64,000 nucleotides of DNA. Origin: Solen grandis (taxonomy: Eukaryota > Mollusca > Bivalvia > Adapedonta > Solenidae). Under the pieces are notes generated by a model. It made no database searches, was not told where the DNA came from, and saw nothing but the letters and a program-made list of their open reading frames with translations. The translations under genes were made by a program, and so were the position numbers. The stretch's first letter is position 1; the number at the start of each line of letters is the position of its first letter. The DNA is taken from assembly GCA_021229015.1 (NCBI GenBank), contig CM037778.1, positions 10,574,956 to 10,638,955 on the forward strand, written 5' to 3'. Below, one piece after another: positions 1 to 8,709 of this stretch.

Positions 1-1
1 A

Positions 2-283
2 GCATTGGCCGAAATTATCCATAAACGTATTAGAGTAGAGCTAGGAGCACTTAAAAACGAGAGTCCGAGCCTATATGACGTGAAGATGAAAAATTATCAA
101 GGCAAACGTTACTCTCCCGGATATGCAGCATGTCCGGATTTAGAACTAAACGGCGTTATTTTTGATCTTCTTAAGCCTCAAGAGCAGGGAATAGAGCTAT
201 CAGAAACATTCCAAATGTATCCTGAGCAATCAACGGCGGCTATTGTAATTTATCACCCCAATGCGCTATACTACGCCTTATAA
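2..283 (+). CDS. metH: Cobalamin-dependent methionine synthase, C-terminal fragment
   Basis: This is the last ~93 residues of a protein whose start lies before the window; the frame is open to the first base, so the apparent TTG start at base 5 is not a real start. The sequence matches the MetH activation domain, which binds S-adenosylmethionine for reductive reactivation of the B12 cofactor. Visible signatures are RYSPGYAACPD followed by an IFDLL segment, GIELSETFQMYP, and a closing HPNALYY. MetH methylates homocysteine with methyl-tetrahydrofolate. The domain ends at the expected place, so the C terminus looks complete. It is followed 15 bases later by the channel gene. Confidence 0.85.
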   Translation, partial: ALAEIIHKRIRVELGALKNESPSLYDVKMKNYQGKRYSPGYAACPDLELNGVIFDLLKPQEQGIELSETFQMYPEQSTAAIVIYHPNALYYAL

Positions 284-298
284 TAAAAGGGGTAAAAC

Positions 299-1102
299 AT
301 GGATACGATTGTCGAACCTGTAAAGACTTACGGGGTTTTGTTGATTGGCTCGCTAATTATCTTTTTTGTCGGGCAATGGACGGCAAGACAGCTTACTAAT
401 ATTGTCGGACGCTTAATGAAGCGTGCAGATGTCGATACTATGCTTGTCTCTTTGGCAAGCAACGCTCTTTATTTCGTTTTGCTTGTCGTCGTCGTTCTAG
501 CAGCGCTTAGTAATTTGGGCATTGCAACTACGTCGTTTATTGCTATTTTAGGTGCGGCCGGTTTGGCAGTGGGTTTGGCGCTGCAAGGAACCCTTGCTAA
601 TATCGGCTCGGCGGTGCTTATTATTATATTTCGCCCGTTTAAAGTGGGCGACTTCATCGAAGGAGGCGGCACCGTGGGAATCGTAGAGAGCATTAATATG
701 TTCTCAACCGTCTTAAAAACGCCCGATAATAAAATTATTATCGTTCCTAACTCTTTCATAACAAGCGGAAATATCGTTAATTATTCAAAACGCGATACCC
801 GTCGTGTAGATTGGACGTTCGGCATTGGCTACAATGACGATCTTAAACTTGCAAAAACGACCCTACAAAAGATTATAGCCGGCGATAAGCGAGTGCTTAA
901 AGATCCCGCCTCTTTTGTTGCCGTATCGGAGTTGGCCGATAGTAGTGTAAATTTTGTCGTGCGCGCATGGGTTAATAACGATGATTATTGGGATGTCTAT
1001 TTTGATACTATCGAGGCGGTAAAACTTACGTTTGATAAAAAAGGCATTTCAATTCCCTATCCTCAAATGGACGTGCATCAAGACGCCAAACGGATTGCTT
1101 AA
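299..1102 (+). CDS. mscS: Small-conductance mechanosensitive channel, MscS family
   Basis: A 267-residue inner-membrane channel that opens under membrane tension to release solutes during osmotic downshock. Hydrophobic segments lie near residues 11-27 and 55-80. They are followed by the glycine/alanine-rich pore helix (GAAGLAVGLALQG, about residues 84-96), the FRPFKVGDFI elbow, the beta domain with PNSFITSGNIVNYS, and a C-terminal alpha/beta domain ending at IPYPQMDVH. Length is close to E. coli MscS. A purine-rich AAAGGGG sits about 8 bases before the ATG. It follows metH closely and may be co-transcribed. Confidence 0.9.
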   Translation: MDTIVEPVKTYGVLLIGSLIIFFVGQWTARQLTNIVGRLMKRADVDTMLVSLASNALYFVLLVVVVLAALSNLGIATTSFIAILGAAGLAVGLALQGTLANIGSAVLIIIFRPFKVGDFIEGGGTVGIVESINMFSTVLKTPDNKIIIVPNSFITSGNIVNYSKRDTRRVDWTFGIGYNDDLKLAKTTLQKIIAGDKRVLKDPASFVAVSELADSSVNFVVRAWVNNDDYWDVYFDTIEAVKLTFDKKGISIPYPQMDVHQDAKRIA

Positions 1103-1186
1103 AAAATTATGCTTGGTTCTTTTAGCGTCTAAAGGTTTACGTTAGTTATCGCCGCAGGAACGTCATATATTAATGTTTTTTACAAA

Positions 1187-1603
1187 ATGAATAGTAAAAC
1201 GGCCAAGAGAATAAAGTCGAAAAATACTAAAATCGAATTAACGCTCGGTAAAGCTCTGTGGGCTCAAGGAATACGTTACCGTAAAAACGATAGAACGGTT
1301 TTCGGAAGGCCCGATTTTGTATTTAAGGGTAAAAAAGTTGCCGTGTTCTGCGACAGCGAGTTTTGGCACGGTTATAACTACCTCATTAAAAACGAACGCT
1401 TTAAAACGAATGTAGAGTTTTGGGAAAAGAAACTTTTGCGCAACATTCAAAGAGACAAAGAAGTAACCCGAAAACTTAAAGACGAAGGCTGGATTGTTTT
1501 ACGGTTTTGGGCGCAAGAGATACAAAAAAGGACGGATGCATGTGTTCAAAAAATTCAAAAAGCACTCTTTGTAAGGCTATCAAGTAAACAAACGCGCTTG
1601 TAG
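1187..1603 (+). CDS. vsr: Very short patch repair (Vsr) endonuclease
   Basis: A 138-residue protein with the Vsr signature GRPDFVFKGKKVAVFCDSEFWHG (residues about 45-67; the acidic residues and WHG are the typical catalytic and metal region) and a C-terminal GWIVLRFWAQEI segment. Vsr nicks beside T:G mismatches that arise when 5-methylcytosine deaminates, and normally partners a cytosine-5 methyltransferase. None is adjacent here; the only one in the window is about 40 kb away at 41844-42896. The ribosome binding site before the ATG is weak. A DUF559-like nuclease is the main alternative, but the motif order favours Vsr. Confidence 0.82.
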   Translation: MNSKTAKRIKSKNTKIELTLGKALWAQGIRYRKNDRTVFGRPDFVFKGKKVAVFCDSEFWHGYNYLIKNERFKTNVEFWEKKLLRNIQRDKEVTRKLKDEGWIVLRFWAQEIQKRTDACVQKIQKALFVRLSSKQTRL

Positions 1604-1833
1604 GTCTATCGGCATGTTTACGTAGGAAAATAGAATAAACGATACGGAGTGCACGGTTTATAGATACTTCGTTTCGACGTTTTAATCTCTATAATAAACT
1701 AAGTTATCGTATAATGGTCAACCTAAAAAGTTTTGATATATTTTATCGAGCCTGTATGGATGTTTATGGGTGTTGTATTGCATGAAAATTACTAAAAGTT
1801 CGGTTTTAAAACCACTACGGCAAAAGGGCAACG

Positions 1834-2577
1834 GTGGCTAGAAAAATAGTATTTTTATTGTTGGGTATAGCGTTTTTGTGGGCGGTTCCAAATCAAGAGT
1901 CGTCTTTTGACGATGGGTTTGACGAGGAGTTTTCCGAATTTGAGACAAGAAAGGCATCGGATCCGTTAAGCGGATATAACCGATGGACAACCGACTTTAA
2001 TAACGGATTTTACTTACATGTTCTTGATCCTATAGCTATAGGATATCGCAACATTACTAGCAATAGTTTTCGTATAGCCGTTTCAAATTTTTTTGACAAT
2101 CTCGCTTTTCCGATATACTTTGTCAACAACCTTTTGCAGTTTAAATTTGAAAAAAGCAAAAACGAGCTTGGACGTTTTTTAATCAACTCTACTTTGGGGT
2201 TTGCCGGAATAGGAGATCCTGCTAAAGAGCAGTTTGGCATTGAATCGAATCCGGAGGACTTTGGGCAGACATTGGGGCATTGGGGAGTAGGAGGCGGTGT
2301 TCACATAGTATTGCCGTTCTTCGGTCCTTCAAATGTACGCGATATTTTAGGATTAACCGCCGATAACTTTATGGCTCCGAGCAGTTCGATTGAAAGTCGG
2401 GGGTATAACCTCGTTGATCGCACCGACAACGCCGTGGCGCTTAAAAGCTACAAAGTTATCAACACGCAATCATTCCATATCGGCGCATATAAGATGATTA
2501 AACAAGATGCCGTCGATCTCTATCCGTTTTTACGGGATGTTTACGAACAACGTAGAAAAAAACTAATTGAGGAATAA
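1834..2577 (+). CDS. mlaA: MlaA/VacJ family outer-membrane phospholipid transport protein
   Basis: A 247-residue secreted protein with an N-terminal hydrophobic signal (residues about 4-18) but no clear lipobox cysteine. The MlaA body is recognisable: DPLSGYNR, the DNLAFPIYFVNNLLQ segment, INSTLGFAGIGDPA, FGQTLGHWGVG and LPFFGPSNVRD. MlaA removes mislocalised phospholipids from the outer leaflet of the outer membrane and hands them to a periplasmic carrier. The start is GTG, preceded by AAAGGG. It heads a tight operon, with mlaC four bases downstream and the RND exporter after that, a common arrangement in Campylobacterota. Confidence 0.88.
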   Translation: MARKIVFLLLGIAFLWAVPNQESSFDDGFDEEFSEFETRKASDPLSGYNRWTTDFNNGFYLHVLDPIAIGYRNITSNSFRIAVSNFFDNLAFPIYFVNNLLQFKFEKSKNELGRFLINSTLGFAGIGDPAKEQFGIESNPEDFGQTLGHWGVGGGVHIVLPFFGPSNVRDILGLTADNFMAPSSSIESRGYNLVDRTDNAVALKSYKVINTQSFHIGAYKMIKQDAVDLYPFLRDVYEQRRKKLIEE

Positions 2578-2580
2578 ATT

Positions 2581-3192
2581 TTGTTAAGTTTAAAATCGCT
2601 ATTTGGTCTACTCATATCTTTTGTCGTGATCATACCTCCTCTTATGGCTATCGAAGAGAGCGCTATTGCTACTACGATGAAAAACAAGATTGATGCAGTA
2701 ACTATACTGTTGCAAGATAAAAATATCGACAAAGCCCAAAAAAGTAAAAAAATATTCGAGATGCTTGATCCTCTTTTTGATTATCCGCTTATTGCGCGAT
2801 TAACTCTGGGTAAAAAGCAATGGCTTTTGCTCAACAGTGAACAACAATCGCAATTTACCCATAAATTCGTTAAAAAGCTAAAACACTCTTATGTAGAAAA
2901 ACTTGACCTTTATACCGACGAATACGTTGTGATCAAAAAAATAGAAAAGGTCAAGAAAAACCGTATTCGACTATTCACCGAATTAGTCGGAGAGACAAGT
3001 AACTACGACGTTACTTACAATTTTTACGATACGAAAAAAGAGGGGTGGAAGATATACGACGTCAAGATACTAGGCGTGAGTTTAGTGCAGACATACCGTG
3101 CTCAATTTTCCGGAGTGCTTGAGAGAGAGTCGTTTGAATCTTTGCTTAAAAAGATAGATAGCAGTAACGTTGACATACCGGTAAAGAAGTAA
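2581..3192 (+). CDS. mlaC: MlaC/Ttg2D-like periplasmic phospholipid-binding protein
   Basis: A 203-residue exported protein (signal helix about residues 5-22) of the MlaC/toluene-tolerance family. Typical features are a helical N-terminal half with LDPLFDYPLIARLTLGKKQW, and a C-terminal beta half with NYDVTYNFYD, GWKIYDVKILGVSLVQTYRAQF. The last block is the family hallmark. It should ferry phospholipid between MlaA and the inner membrane. The start is TTG (base 2581), chosen because it sits just after the mlaA stop and gives a complete signal peptide. No MlaFEDB ABC genes are nearby; the downstream RND protein probably stands in for them. Confidence 0.82.
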   Translation: MLSLKSLFGLLISFVVIIPPLMAIEESAIATTMKNKIDAVTILLQDKNIDKAQKSKKIFEMLDPLFDYPLIARLTLGKKQWLLLNSEQQSQFTHKFVKKLKHSYVEKLDLYTDEYVVIKKIEKVKKNRIRLFTELVGETSNYDVTYNFYDTKKEGWKIYDVKILGVSLVQTYRAQFSGVLERESFESLLKKIDSSNVDIPVKK

Positions 3193-3201
3193 TCTTTTTT
3201 T

Positions 3202-5685
3202 ATGATAAAACATTTTTACGATCAAATAGTGTTAGGTTACCCTATGAGGGTATTACTAGTCCTTATCGTCGTAGTCGCATCTATAGGAGTCTATGCTACT
3301 AAACTAGAGATCGACGCATCCGCAGAGACTCTGTTAATGGAGAACGACCGGGATTTGGCCTTTAAGCGCGAAATAGACAAACGATTTAAAACGCCCGATT
3401 TTCTTTTAATTACCTACACCCCTAAAGATGATCTTCTTAGCGATAAAAGTCTTGATACGATTCGAAAATTGAGTAACGCGTTGCTAAAAATTGATCAAAT
3501 TGAGAGCATTACGTCTATTTTGAACGTACCGCTATTGCAAAGTCCGACCAAACCGATTAAAGAGTTTGTCGACAATGTGCCTACTTTAGAATCTAAAGAT
3601 ACCGACAAAGCATTGGCCAAAGAGGAGTTTTTAAGTAGCCCTCTTTATAAAGACAACCTCGTTAGTGCCGATTTTACCACTACGGCAATTGTTCTTAATT
3701 TGCGCAAAGATATTCGCCGCGACCGACTACTCCAAAAGCGCAATATCCTACGAAAAAAGGAGCTTAACGGTACTGCTACGGCCCAAGAGCGCAAAAAGCT
3801 TCAAGAGGTAAGCAAAGATTTTAAAGCGTACCGTGATCAACAGCGCATACTTATACACCGTACGATCAATGAAGTACGCGCAACTATAGGGCCCTATCGT
3901 AACGGCGATCGTCTCTTTTTGGGCGGCGTGGATATGGTTGCCGATGATATGGTCACTTTTGTGAAAAACGATCTTCAGCTTTACGGATCGGCCCTATTAG
4001 CACTACTTATTTTTATACTTTGGATTATTTTTAGAGAACTGCGATGGGTACTTATTCCGGTATTTATTAGCGTTCTTAGCATTATAACGACTGCCGGGGT
4101 TTTAGGTATGTTTGGATGGGAGGTTACCGTTATTTCTTCTAATTTTATTTCGTTACAACTTATTATTACTATTTCGATAATATTGCATCTTATCGTACGC
4201 TACCGTGAACTATCTATAAAATATCCGACTGCTACCCAACATAGATTAGTGCTTAATACGATGCTTTCAAAAATGAAACCCTCTTTCTTTGCCATTGCAA
4301 CGACCGTTATAGGGTTTGCTTCGTTAGTTCTCTCCGGTATTCGACCGGTTATTAATTTGGGGTGGATGATGAGCGTGGGCATTTCCATTTCGCTAATCAT
4401 TGCATTTATCGTCTTTCCTACGGTGATGATACGTCTACCTAAAACAAAACCCTACACTCTTTTTGAAAATCGCTTTTCCCTAACGCGCTTTTTTGCCCTG
4501 ATTGTTCAGAGGTACCCTAGATCTATTCTTGCTAGTAGCGTCGTCATTTTTGTTTTCGGTATTAGCGGAGCTACTCTATTAATGGTTGAAAACAGTTTTA
4601 TCAACTATTTTAAAAAGAGTACCGAAATTTATAAAGGCATGAAGGTAATCGATCGAAAATTAGGCGGCACGACTCCGTTAGACGTTATTGTTACTTTTAA
4701 CGACGTAACTACAACCGCGCAAGAGAAGCATAACGACTCGGTTAACGATGAGTTTGATATGTTTGAAGAGGAGTTTGAGGCAACCCGAAATGAAGCACAA
4801 TATTGGTTCACTCCTAAAAAAACGGCACTTGTAAGTCGAATGCACGACTATCTTAAAAGTATCGAGCAAATAGGCACCGTGCAGTCGCTAGGAACTATGC
4901 TAGCTATCGGCCGTACGCTTAATCAAGGGCAGCCTCCGGATAACTTTGAACTAGCTATACTATATAACAAATTGCCTGAAAAATTCCGCCGAATCATTCT
5001 TGACCCTTATATAAATATCGAGACTAACCAAGTGCGTTTTAGTAGTCGTATTATCGACTCAAACGAAAATTTACGTAGAAACGAGCTTATACGGCAACTG
5101 CAAAAAGAGCTTGGGCAGAAGTTTGGCGCAGAGGTAAAAGAGATTCGTTTAAGTAATCTTATGATTCTTTATAACAATATGCTGCAAAGTCTATTTAGAT
5201 CGCAAATTCTTACTTTAGGCATTGTCGCCCTTGTTTTAGCCGGAACGTTTTTGATGCTCTTTAGATCGCTTAAAATTGCTATTATTGCTATGATAGCCAA
5301 TATTGTTCCTATTAGTATTATTTTCGGTGTTATGGGATGGAGCGCTATTGCGTTAGACGTGATGACTATTACTATTGCCGCTATTAGTATCGGCATGGGG
5401 GTAGATAACACTATTCACTATATTCACCGCTACAAAAAAGAGTATTTTAAAACCGGTAATTATATGGACGCTATGCACCGATCGCACAACAGTATAGGGT
5501 ATGCAATGTATTACACCTCGTTTGCCGTTATGCTGGGTTTTTCTATATTAGTACTCTCTAATTTCGTTCCGACTATCTATTTTGGCCTATTAACCGTACT
5601 GGCAATGTTTACCGTACTTATTGCCGATTTGCTGTTGCTGCCTAGACTGTTGATTATACTTAAGCCGTTTGGAAATACGCCATAG
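3202..5685 (+). CDS. RND superfamily (MMPL/patched-like) exporter
   Basis: An 827-residue inner-membrane protein with the duplicated RND layout: a TM helix near residues 11-27, a large periplasmic loop, a block of TM helices about 255-420, a helix near 435-455, a second loop, then a final TM block about 660-820. The fourth-helix region of each half is recognisable (ISIILHLIVRYRE and SIGMGVDNTIHYIHRYKKE, with the conserved acidic D). This type is proton-driven and moves lipids or hydrophobic compounds. Immediate linkage to mlaA and mlaC points to phospholipid or sterol-like cargo between the membranes; the cargo is inference. Confidence 0.85.
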   Translation: MIKHFYDQIVLGYPMRVLLVLIVVVASIGVYATKLEIDASAETLLMENDRDLAFKREIDKRFKTPDFLLITYTPKDDLLSDKSLDTIRKLSNALLKIDQIESITSILNVPLLQSPTKPIKEFVDNVPTLESKDTDKALAKEEFLSSPLYKDNLVSADFTTTAIVLNLRKDIRRDRLLQKRNILRKKELNGTATAQERKKLQEVSKDFKAYRDQQRILIHRTINEVRATIGPYRNGDRLFLGGVDMVADDMVTFVKNDLQLYGSALLALLIFILWIIFRELRWVLIPVFISVLSIITTAGVLGMFGWEVTVISSNFISLQLIITISIILHLIVRYRELSIKYPTATQHRLVLNTMLSKMKPSFFAIATTVIGFASLVLSGIRPVINLGWMMSVGISISLIIAFIVFPTVMIRLPKTKPYTLFENRFSLTRFFALIVQRYPRSILASSVVIFVFGISGATLLMVENSFINYFKKSTEIYKGMKVIDRKLGGTTPLDVIVTFNDVTTTAQEKHNDSVNDEFDMFEEEFEATRNEAQYWFTPKKTALVSRMHDYLKSIEQIGTVQSLGTMLAIGRTLNQGQPPDNFELAILYNKLPEKFRRIILDPYINIETNQVRFSSRIIDSNENLRRNELIRQLQKELGQKFGAEVKEIRLSNLMILYNNMLQSLFRSQILTLGIVALVLAGTFLMLFRSLKIAIIAMIANIVPISIIFGVMGWSAIALDVMTITIAAISIGMGVDNTIHYIHRYKKEYFKTGNYMDAMHRSHNSIGYAMYYTSFAVMLGFSILVLSNFVPTIYFGLLTVLAMFTVLIADLLLLPRLLIILKPFGNTP

Positions 5686-5740
5686 CGGGTTCAATATAGT
5701 TTTGTACGATATCATATATAAAATTACGTCGCGTAAAAAC

Positions 5741-6352
5741 TTAGTAGGTCTTTTTATGCATCTCAATTAAATCTTGATAATCGCCTTGATCTGCTTTTTT
5801 AAGTGCTTGGATATACTCACTTTTTTTGGGCTTTCTTTAGCCGACAAATCCTCTTGCCACATAACGGGCATCAATCTTTTTTGTCTTAAGTAGATATTTG
5901 CAAGCTTCTGCTCCACCTACCGTTTCCATCGTTAAACGGATGAATCCGTACGGCTCTATGGCGTATTCTTGCGGCTACTTCATATACGTAGAACGTCTTA
6001 TGCTTATCTCGGTAAACAATATCGTCGCATAAGTTTTTTAATGCCATCGGTACTAAATAGGCCTTTGTTGCGATTGAGAGTTCAATGTCTCTTAGCTTGC
6101 CTGCCCATCCCACACATTGCCAAACATCTCTTCATGAAGACGAAACATCCAAGAGCAAGTAAACGGTGCTTCTTGTTTTAAAAGAGCCGTCGAAAGATAC
6201 TTTAGCGTTGCTTCTTCAATATTAAAAGCTTCTAGTTCATGTATCTCAGCTAGAGAGTATGTTCTATTTTTAGAAAGTTTTAGTTCCGATATATCATGAA
6301 ACGTCGTGGTATCGTCTGTCGACTTTGTAAAATCTACCATTATGCTATCCAC
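5741..6352 (-). pseudogene. Broken Fic-domain protein (mobile mystery protein B type)
   Basis: Remnant of a Fic-family gene, whose products usually transfer AMP to target proteins and often act as the toxin half of a toxin-antitoxin pair. The N-terminal part (6092-6352) ends around RLHEEMFGNVW. A one-frame shift near 6100 leads to the central part (5886-6113) with the Fic catalytic motif HPFNDGNGRWSR. The C-terminal part, down to a stop at 5741, is reached only through at least two further shifts, one of them in an A-run near 5828. With three or more breaks the gene is dead or badly assembled. It overlaps the HTH gene upstream by 13 bases, as expected for this pair. Confidence 0.8.
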
Positions 6353-6588
6353 AATGTATCTTTGTAATTACCGGTTAAAAATTCACGCTCAAACTTATGC
6401 ACAATTTTATCTACGCTATTTTTCTCTAATTCTTGCGTCTCTAAAGCAGAGGCGCTTTGGACCAAAAAAGCCATAAGTGTCGTTTCCGGAAAAAATCTAT
6501 TTATAGTTCGCACGCCGACGCCGCTAAGTTTAGCTAAGTTATAAATCGTAATATTAAGTTGTTTCTTTCTATATTTTACTTTTTGCAT
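6340..6588 (-). CDS. Small helix-turn-helix protein paired with the Fic gene
   Basis: An 82-residue protein. Residues 1-33 form an XRE-like helix-turn-helix (LAKLSGVGVRTINRFF). The rest is polar and helical, ending in EREFLTGNYKDTLWIA. Such proteins normally precede the Fic partner and act as repressor or antitoxin. After the recognition helix, text typical of the rest of the HTH domain appears to be missing, because residues 33-45 jump straight to a late segment. An internal in-frame deletion is therefore suspected. It overlaps the broken Fic gene by 13 bases. Function in the present state is doubtful. Confidence 0.6.
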   Translation of the reverse strand: MQKVKYRKKQLNITIYNLAKLSGVGVRTINRFFPETTLMAFLVQSASALETQELEKNSVDKIVHKFEREFLTGNYKDTLWIA

Positions 6589-6736
6589 TAATTCTAATCT
6601 TGCCGTAACGCTTCTTTCAAAATATTGTGCCGTAAACGGTACTTTAAAATCAAATGTTTATGTCATATTATGGTATATATATATATTCTGTTTTGTACTA
6701 TTAAATCTTACTTAAAAAAACAGGTATTTCGCGTGA

Positions 6737-7957
6737 ACGTTTAATATTGAGATTTTTTCAAATGCACAAGTATTACCAAAATATGGATTCCCTATTGATA
6801 TAAAAACACTTCAAGTAATTAATGCTCCAAAAATGTTTGAATTATCCAGAGGTAGTTTCTTGGCACTATCAGAGTATGCTCCGGGATCAAAAATTTTGGC
6901 AGGTGGTATGTTAATTGAATCCAAAGGAATTTCTAAGCACTTTACCGGTGAAAATTTAGATGAAGCATTTGGAGAAAAAGGATTTGCTTATTTTTGCGAT
7001 AAAGGTCATTTTTTTACGTCACCGCATATAAAAGTTCATGAATGCAATATGAGCGGTTGCAAAGGTATAGTTCAATCTGCTTCAAATTATTTAATGCCCG
7101 AGCATGGTTATATTACGGCCGCATCCGATAAATCGTCTTATGAAGCAGGTACTCCCGAAAAAGTCGGAAGATTAGAGATTCACGGTGCAATTCATACAAG
7201 CTCAGAGAATGATATTAATTTTACATATGAGGATTTTTCAATTATTTATAAAGAAAAAACACTTATTTATGGAGTAAATAGGGGTAACAAAGGCTTAGGA
7301 TTTGCAATTTGTACTAAGTGTGGTTACAAGGAATCAGAGATCGGAAAAATAAATACGGATAGTTACGATAAATTATCTACGTCTTTCAAAAAACATTCAC
7401 CTATCTATAGTGAATCATCTGCAAACATATGTTTAGAAGAAACTTCACATACTATCCGGAGAAATCATAATTTGATGGCTAAGATGACTACGGATGCCAT
7501 TATGGTTATTTCAAAAAGAGATATTAAAGATACCTCCGTAGCTCAAACCTTGGCTAACGCTATGCAGTTAAGCGGCACGGAAGAGTTAAATATTGATGAA
7601 AGAGAGATTAATGCATTAATTCAAGAAATCGACGGGAAACTTAGCATATTAATTTATGATAATCAATCAGGTGGCGTCGGTTATGTATATGATTTGGCAA
7701 AAAATAGGTGGAACGGCCGGATAGAAAAAACAAAACAAAGACTTTTCATTGATGAAAAACACAATGAAGAGTGCTTAAAAGGCTGTATAAAATGTGTAAT
7801 AACTATGAAGACAAGTGAGCCTTTGCCAAGAAGAGAAACTTTAGATTATCTTGAAGGTAAGGCAATATATACAGATAAATATATTAAAAAAGAGAAGAAA
7901 AAAGTTATAAAAAATGAAATAAGCAATACCGATAGATTTAAAAGATTTAAAAAATAG
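6737..7957 (+). pseudogene. 5'-truncated DUF1998 protein (DrmB/MrfB-like helicase-associated)
   Basis: The open frame starts right after a TGA at 6734-6736 with no start codon; the first ATG (6833) lies inside conserved sequence. In-frame residues before it read VLPKYGFPIDIKTLQVI, typical of the middle of DUF1998 proteins. Downstream come a Cys-containing stretch (FCDKGHFF, HECNMSGCKGI), a further CTKCGY pair, and the C-terminal GGVGYVYDL and GCIKCVIT motifs. DUF1998 proteins accompany or are fused to DEAD-box helicases and include DISARM DrmB. About 406 residues remain, so the N-terminal part is lost. A single block with no helicase nearby implies an old, deleted defence or repair gene. Confidence 0.72.
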
Positions 7958-8028
7958 ATTTATTTACGAAACAAAAACTAAGTTTGAACGGTTCTTTAAA
8001 TACGTTACGAAATTACTATCTAATTAGA

Positions 8029-8112
8029 TGGTGCGGACGGGGAGACTCGAACTCCCACACCAAAGGCACCGGCTCCTAAGGCCGGCGTGTCTACCGATTT
8101 CACCACGTCCGC
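8029..8112 (-). tRNA. tRNA-Leu (anticodon UAG)
   Basis: Reverse strand. The acceptor GCGGAC pairs with GTCCGC. The five-base anticodon stem CCGGC/GCCGG carries loop CTTAGGA, giving anticodon TAG. A long variable arm typical of leucine tRNAs is present and CCA is encoded. It is the last of five tRNAs read from one promoter. Confidence 0.95.
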
Positions 8113-8185
8113 ATACTTTAATTTCTAACAAACCGGTACTATCAAAAAGCTTGTGCCGTTTGCATGAAATAAAGATAACGCAAAA

Positions 8186-8263
8186 TGGCACGCCCTAAAG
8201 GATTCGAACCTTTGACCTACGCCTTAGAAGGGCGTTGCTCTATCCGGACTGAGCTAAGGACGC
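8186..8263 (-). tRNA. tRNA-Arg (anticodon UCU)
   Basis: Reverse strand. The anticodon stem ACGCC/GGCGT holds loop CTTCTAA, so the anticodon is TCT. The D-arm TTAGCTCAG and T-loop GGTTCGAATCC are standard; CCA is encoded after a G discriminator. Confidence 0.95.
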
Positions 8264-8271
8264 ACGCGCAT

Positions 8272-8348
8272 TGGCACGCCCGATAGGAGTCGAACCTATA
8301 ACCCTCGGATCCGAAGTCCGATACTCTATCCAATTGAGCTACGGGCGC
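8272..8348 (-). tRNA. tRNA-Arg (anticodon UCG)
   Basis: Reverse strand. The acceptor GCGCCCG pairs with CGGGCGT. The anticodon stem TCGGA/TCCGA carries loop CTTCGGA, giving TCG. The T-loop is GGTTCGACTCC and CCA is encoded. Only 8 bases separate it from the neighbouring tRNA-Arg(UCU). Confidence 0.94.
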
Positions 8349-8377
8349 AAAAACCTTCTAAAACGTTTACGAACATA

Positions 8378-8455
8378 TGGGGTGGCTGATGGGAATCGAA
8401 CCCACGGCCCTCAGGACCACAACCTGATGCTCTAACCGACTGAGCTACAACCACC
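8378..8455 (-). tRNA. tRNA-His (anticodon GUG)
   Basis: Reverse strand. The anticodon stem TCAGG/CCTGA carries loop TTGTGGT (anticodon GTG). The extra 5' G and the C discriminator that mark histidine tRNAs are both present, and CCA is encoded. Confidence 0.95.
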
Positions 8456-8496
8456 ATACGGGAATTGCTTTAGGCGCTTAATATTTAAATAACGAG

Positions 8497-8574
8497 TGGT
8501 CGGGGTGAGAGGACTTGAACCTCCGGCCCCCTGGTCCCAAACCAGGTACGCTAACCAAACTGCGCCACACCCCG
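8497..8574 (-). tRNA. tRNA-Pro (anticodon UGG)
   Basis: Reverse strand. The acceptor CGGGGTG pairs with CACCCCG. The anticodon stem CCTGG/CCAGG carries loop TTTGGGA (anticodon TGG). CCA is encoded. It is the first tRNA of the cluster, about 40 bases downstream of the consensus promoter. Confidence 0.95.
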
Positions 8575-8619
8575 AAAATGACTGTCCGTACCCCGTACCG
8601 TTTGAACATCGAGCCGGAA

Positions 8620-8648
8620 ATTATAATGCAAAAACATAAATTTGTCAA
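8620..8648 (-). promoter_or_regulatory. Consensus sigma-70 promoter of the tRNA operon
   Basis: On the minus strand a perfect TTGACA (8648-8643) is separated by exactly 17 bases from a perfect TATAAT (8625-8620). Expected start is near 8613, upstream of tRNA-Pro and the other four tRNAs. Full consensus is unusual in this genome, whose other promoters mostly lack a -35 box, and fits a strongly expressed stable-RNA operon. Confidence 0.9.
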
Positions 8649-8669
8649 TGAATACCAACTACTTTTTAG

Positions 8670-8675
8670 TATAAT
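8670..8675 (+). promoter_or_regulatory. -10 box for the SNF transporter gene
   Basis: TATAAT preceded by a T-tract (CTTTTTAG) but no -35 consensus, as is common in Campylobacterota. It lies 34 bases before the ATG and is back to back with the tRNA promoter. Confidence 0.55.
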
Positions 8676-8709
8676 AAAGTTTATTATTTTTAACGGACGG
8701 AAAGATAAC

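Noticed and set aside
8018..8029. 12-base palindrome after tRNA-Leu as terminator
   Set aside because: ATCTAATTAGAT has no loop, is AT-only apart from two bases, and lacks a T-run in the right place.
8515..8709. N-terminal extension of the SNF transporter
   Set aside because: It runs through tRNA-Pro and the tRNA promoter on the other strand, has no family sequence, and the -10 box lies inside it.
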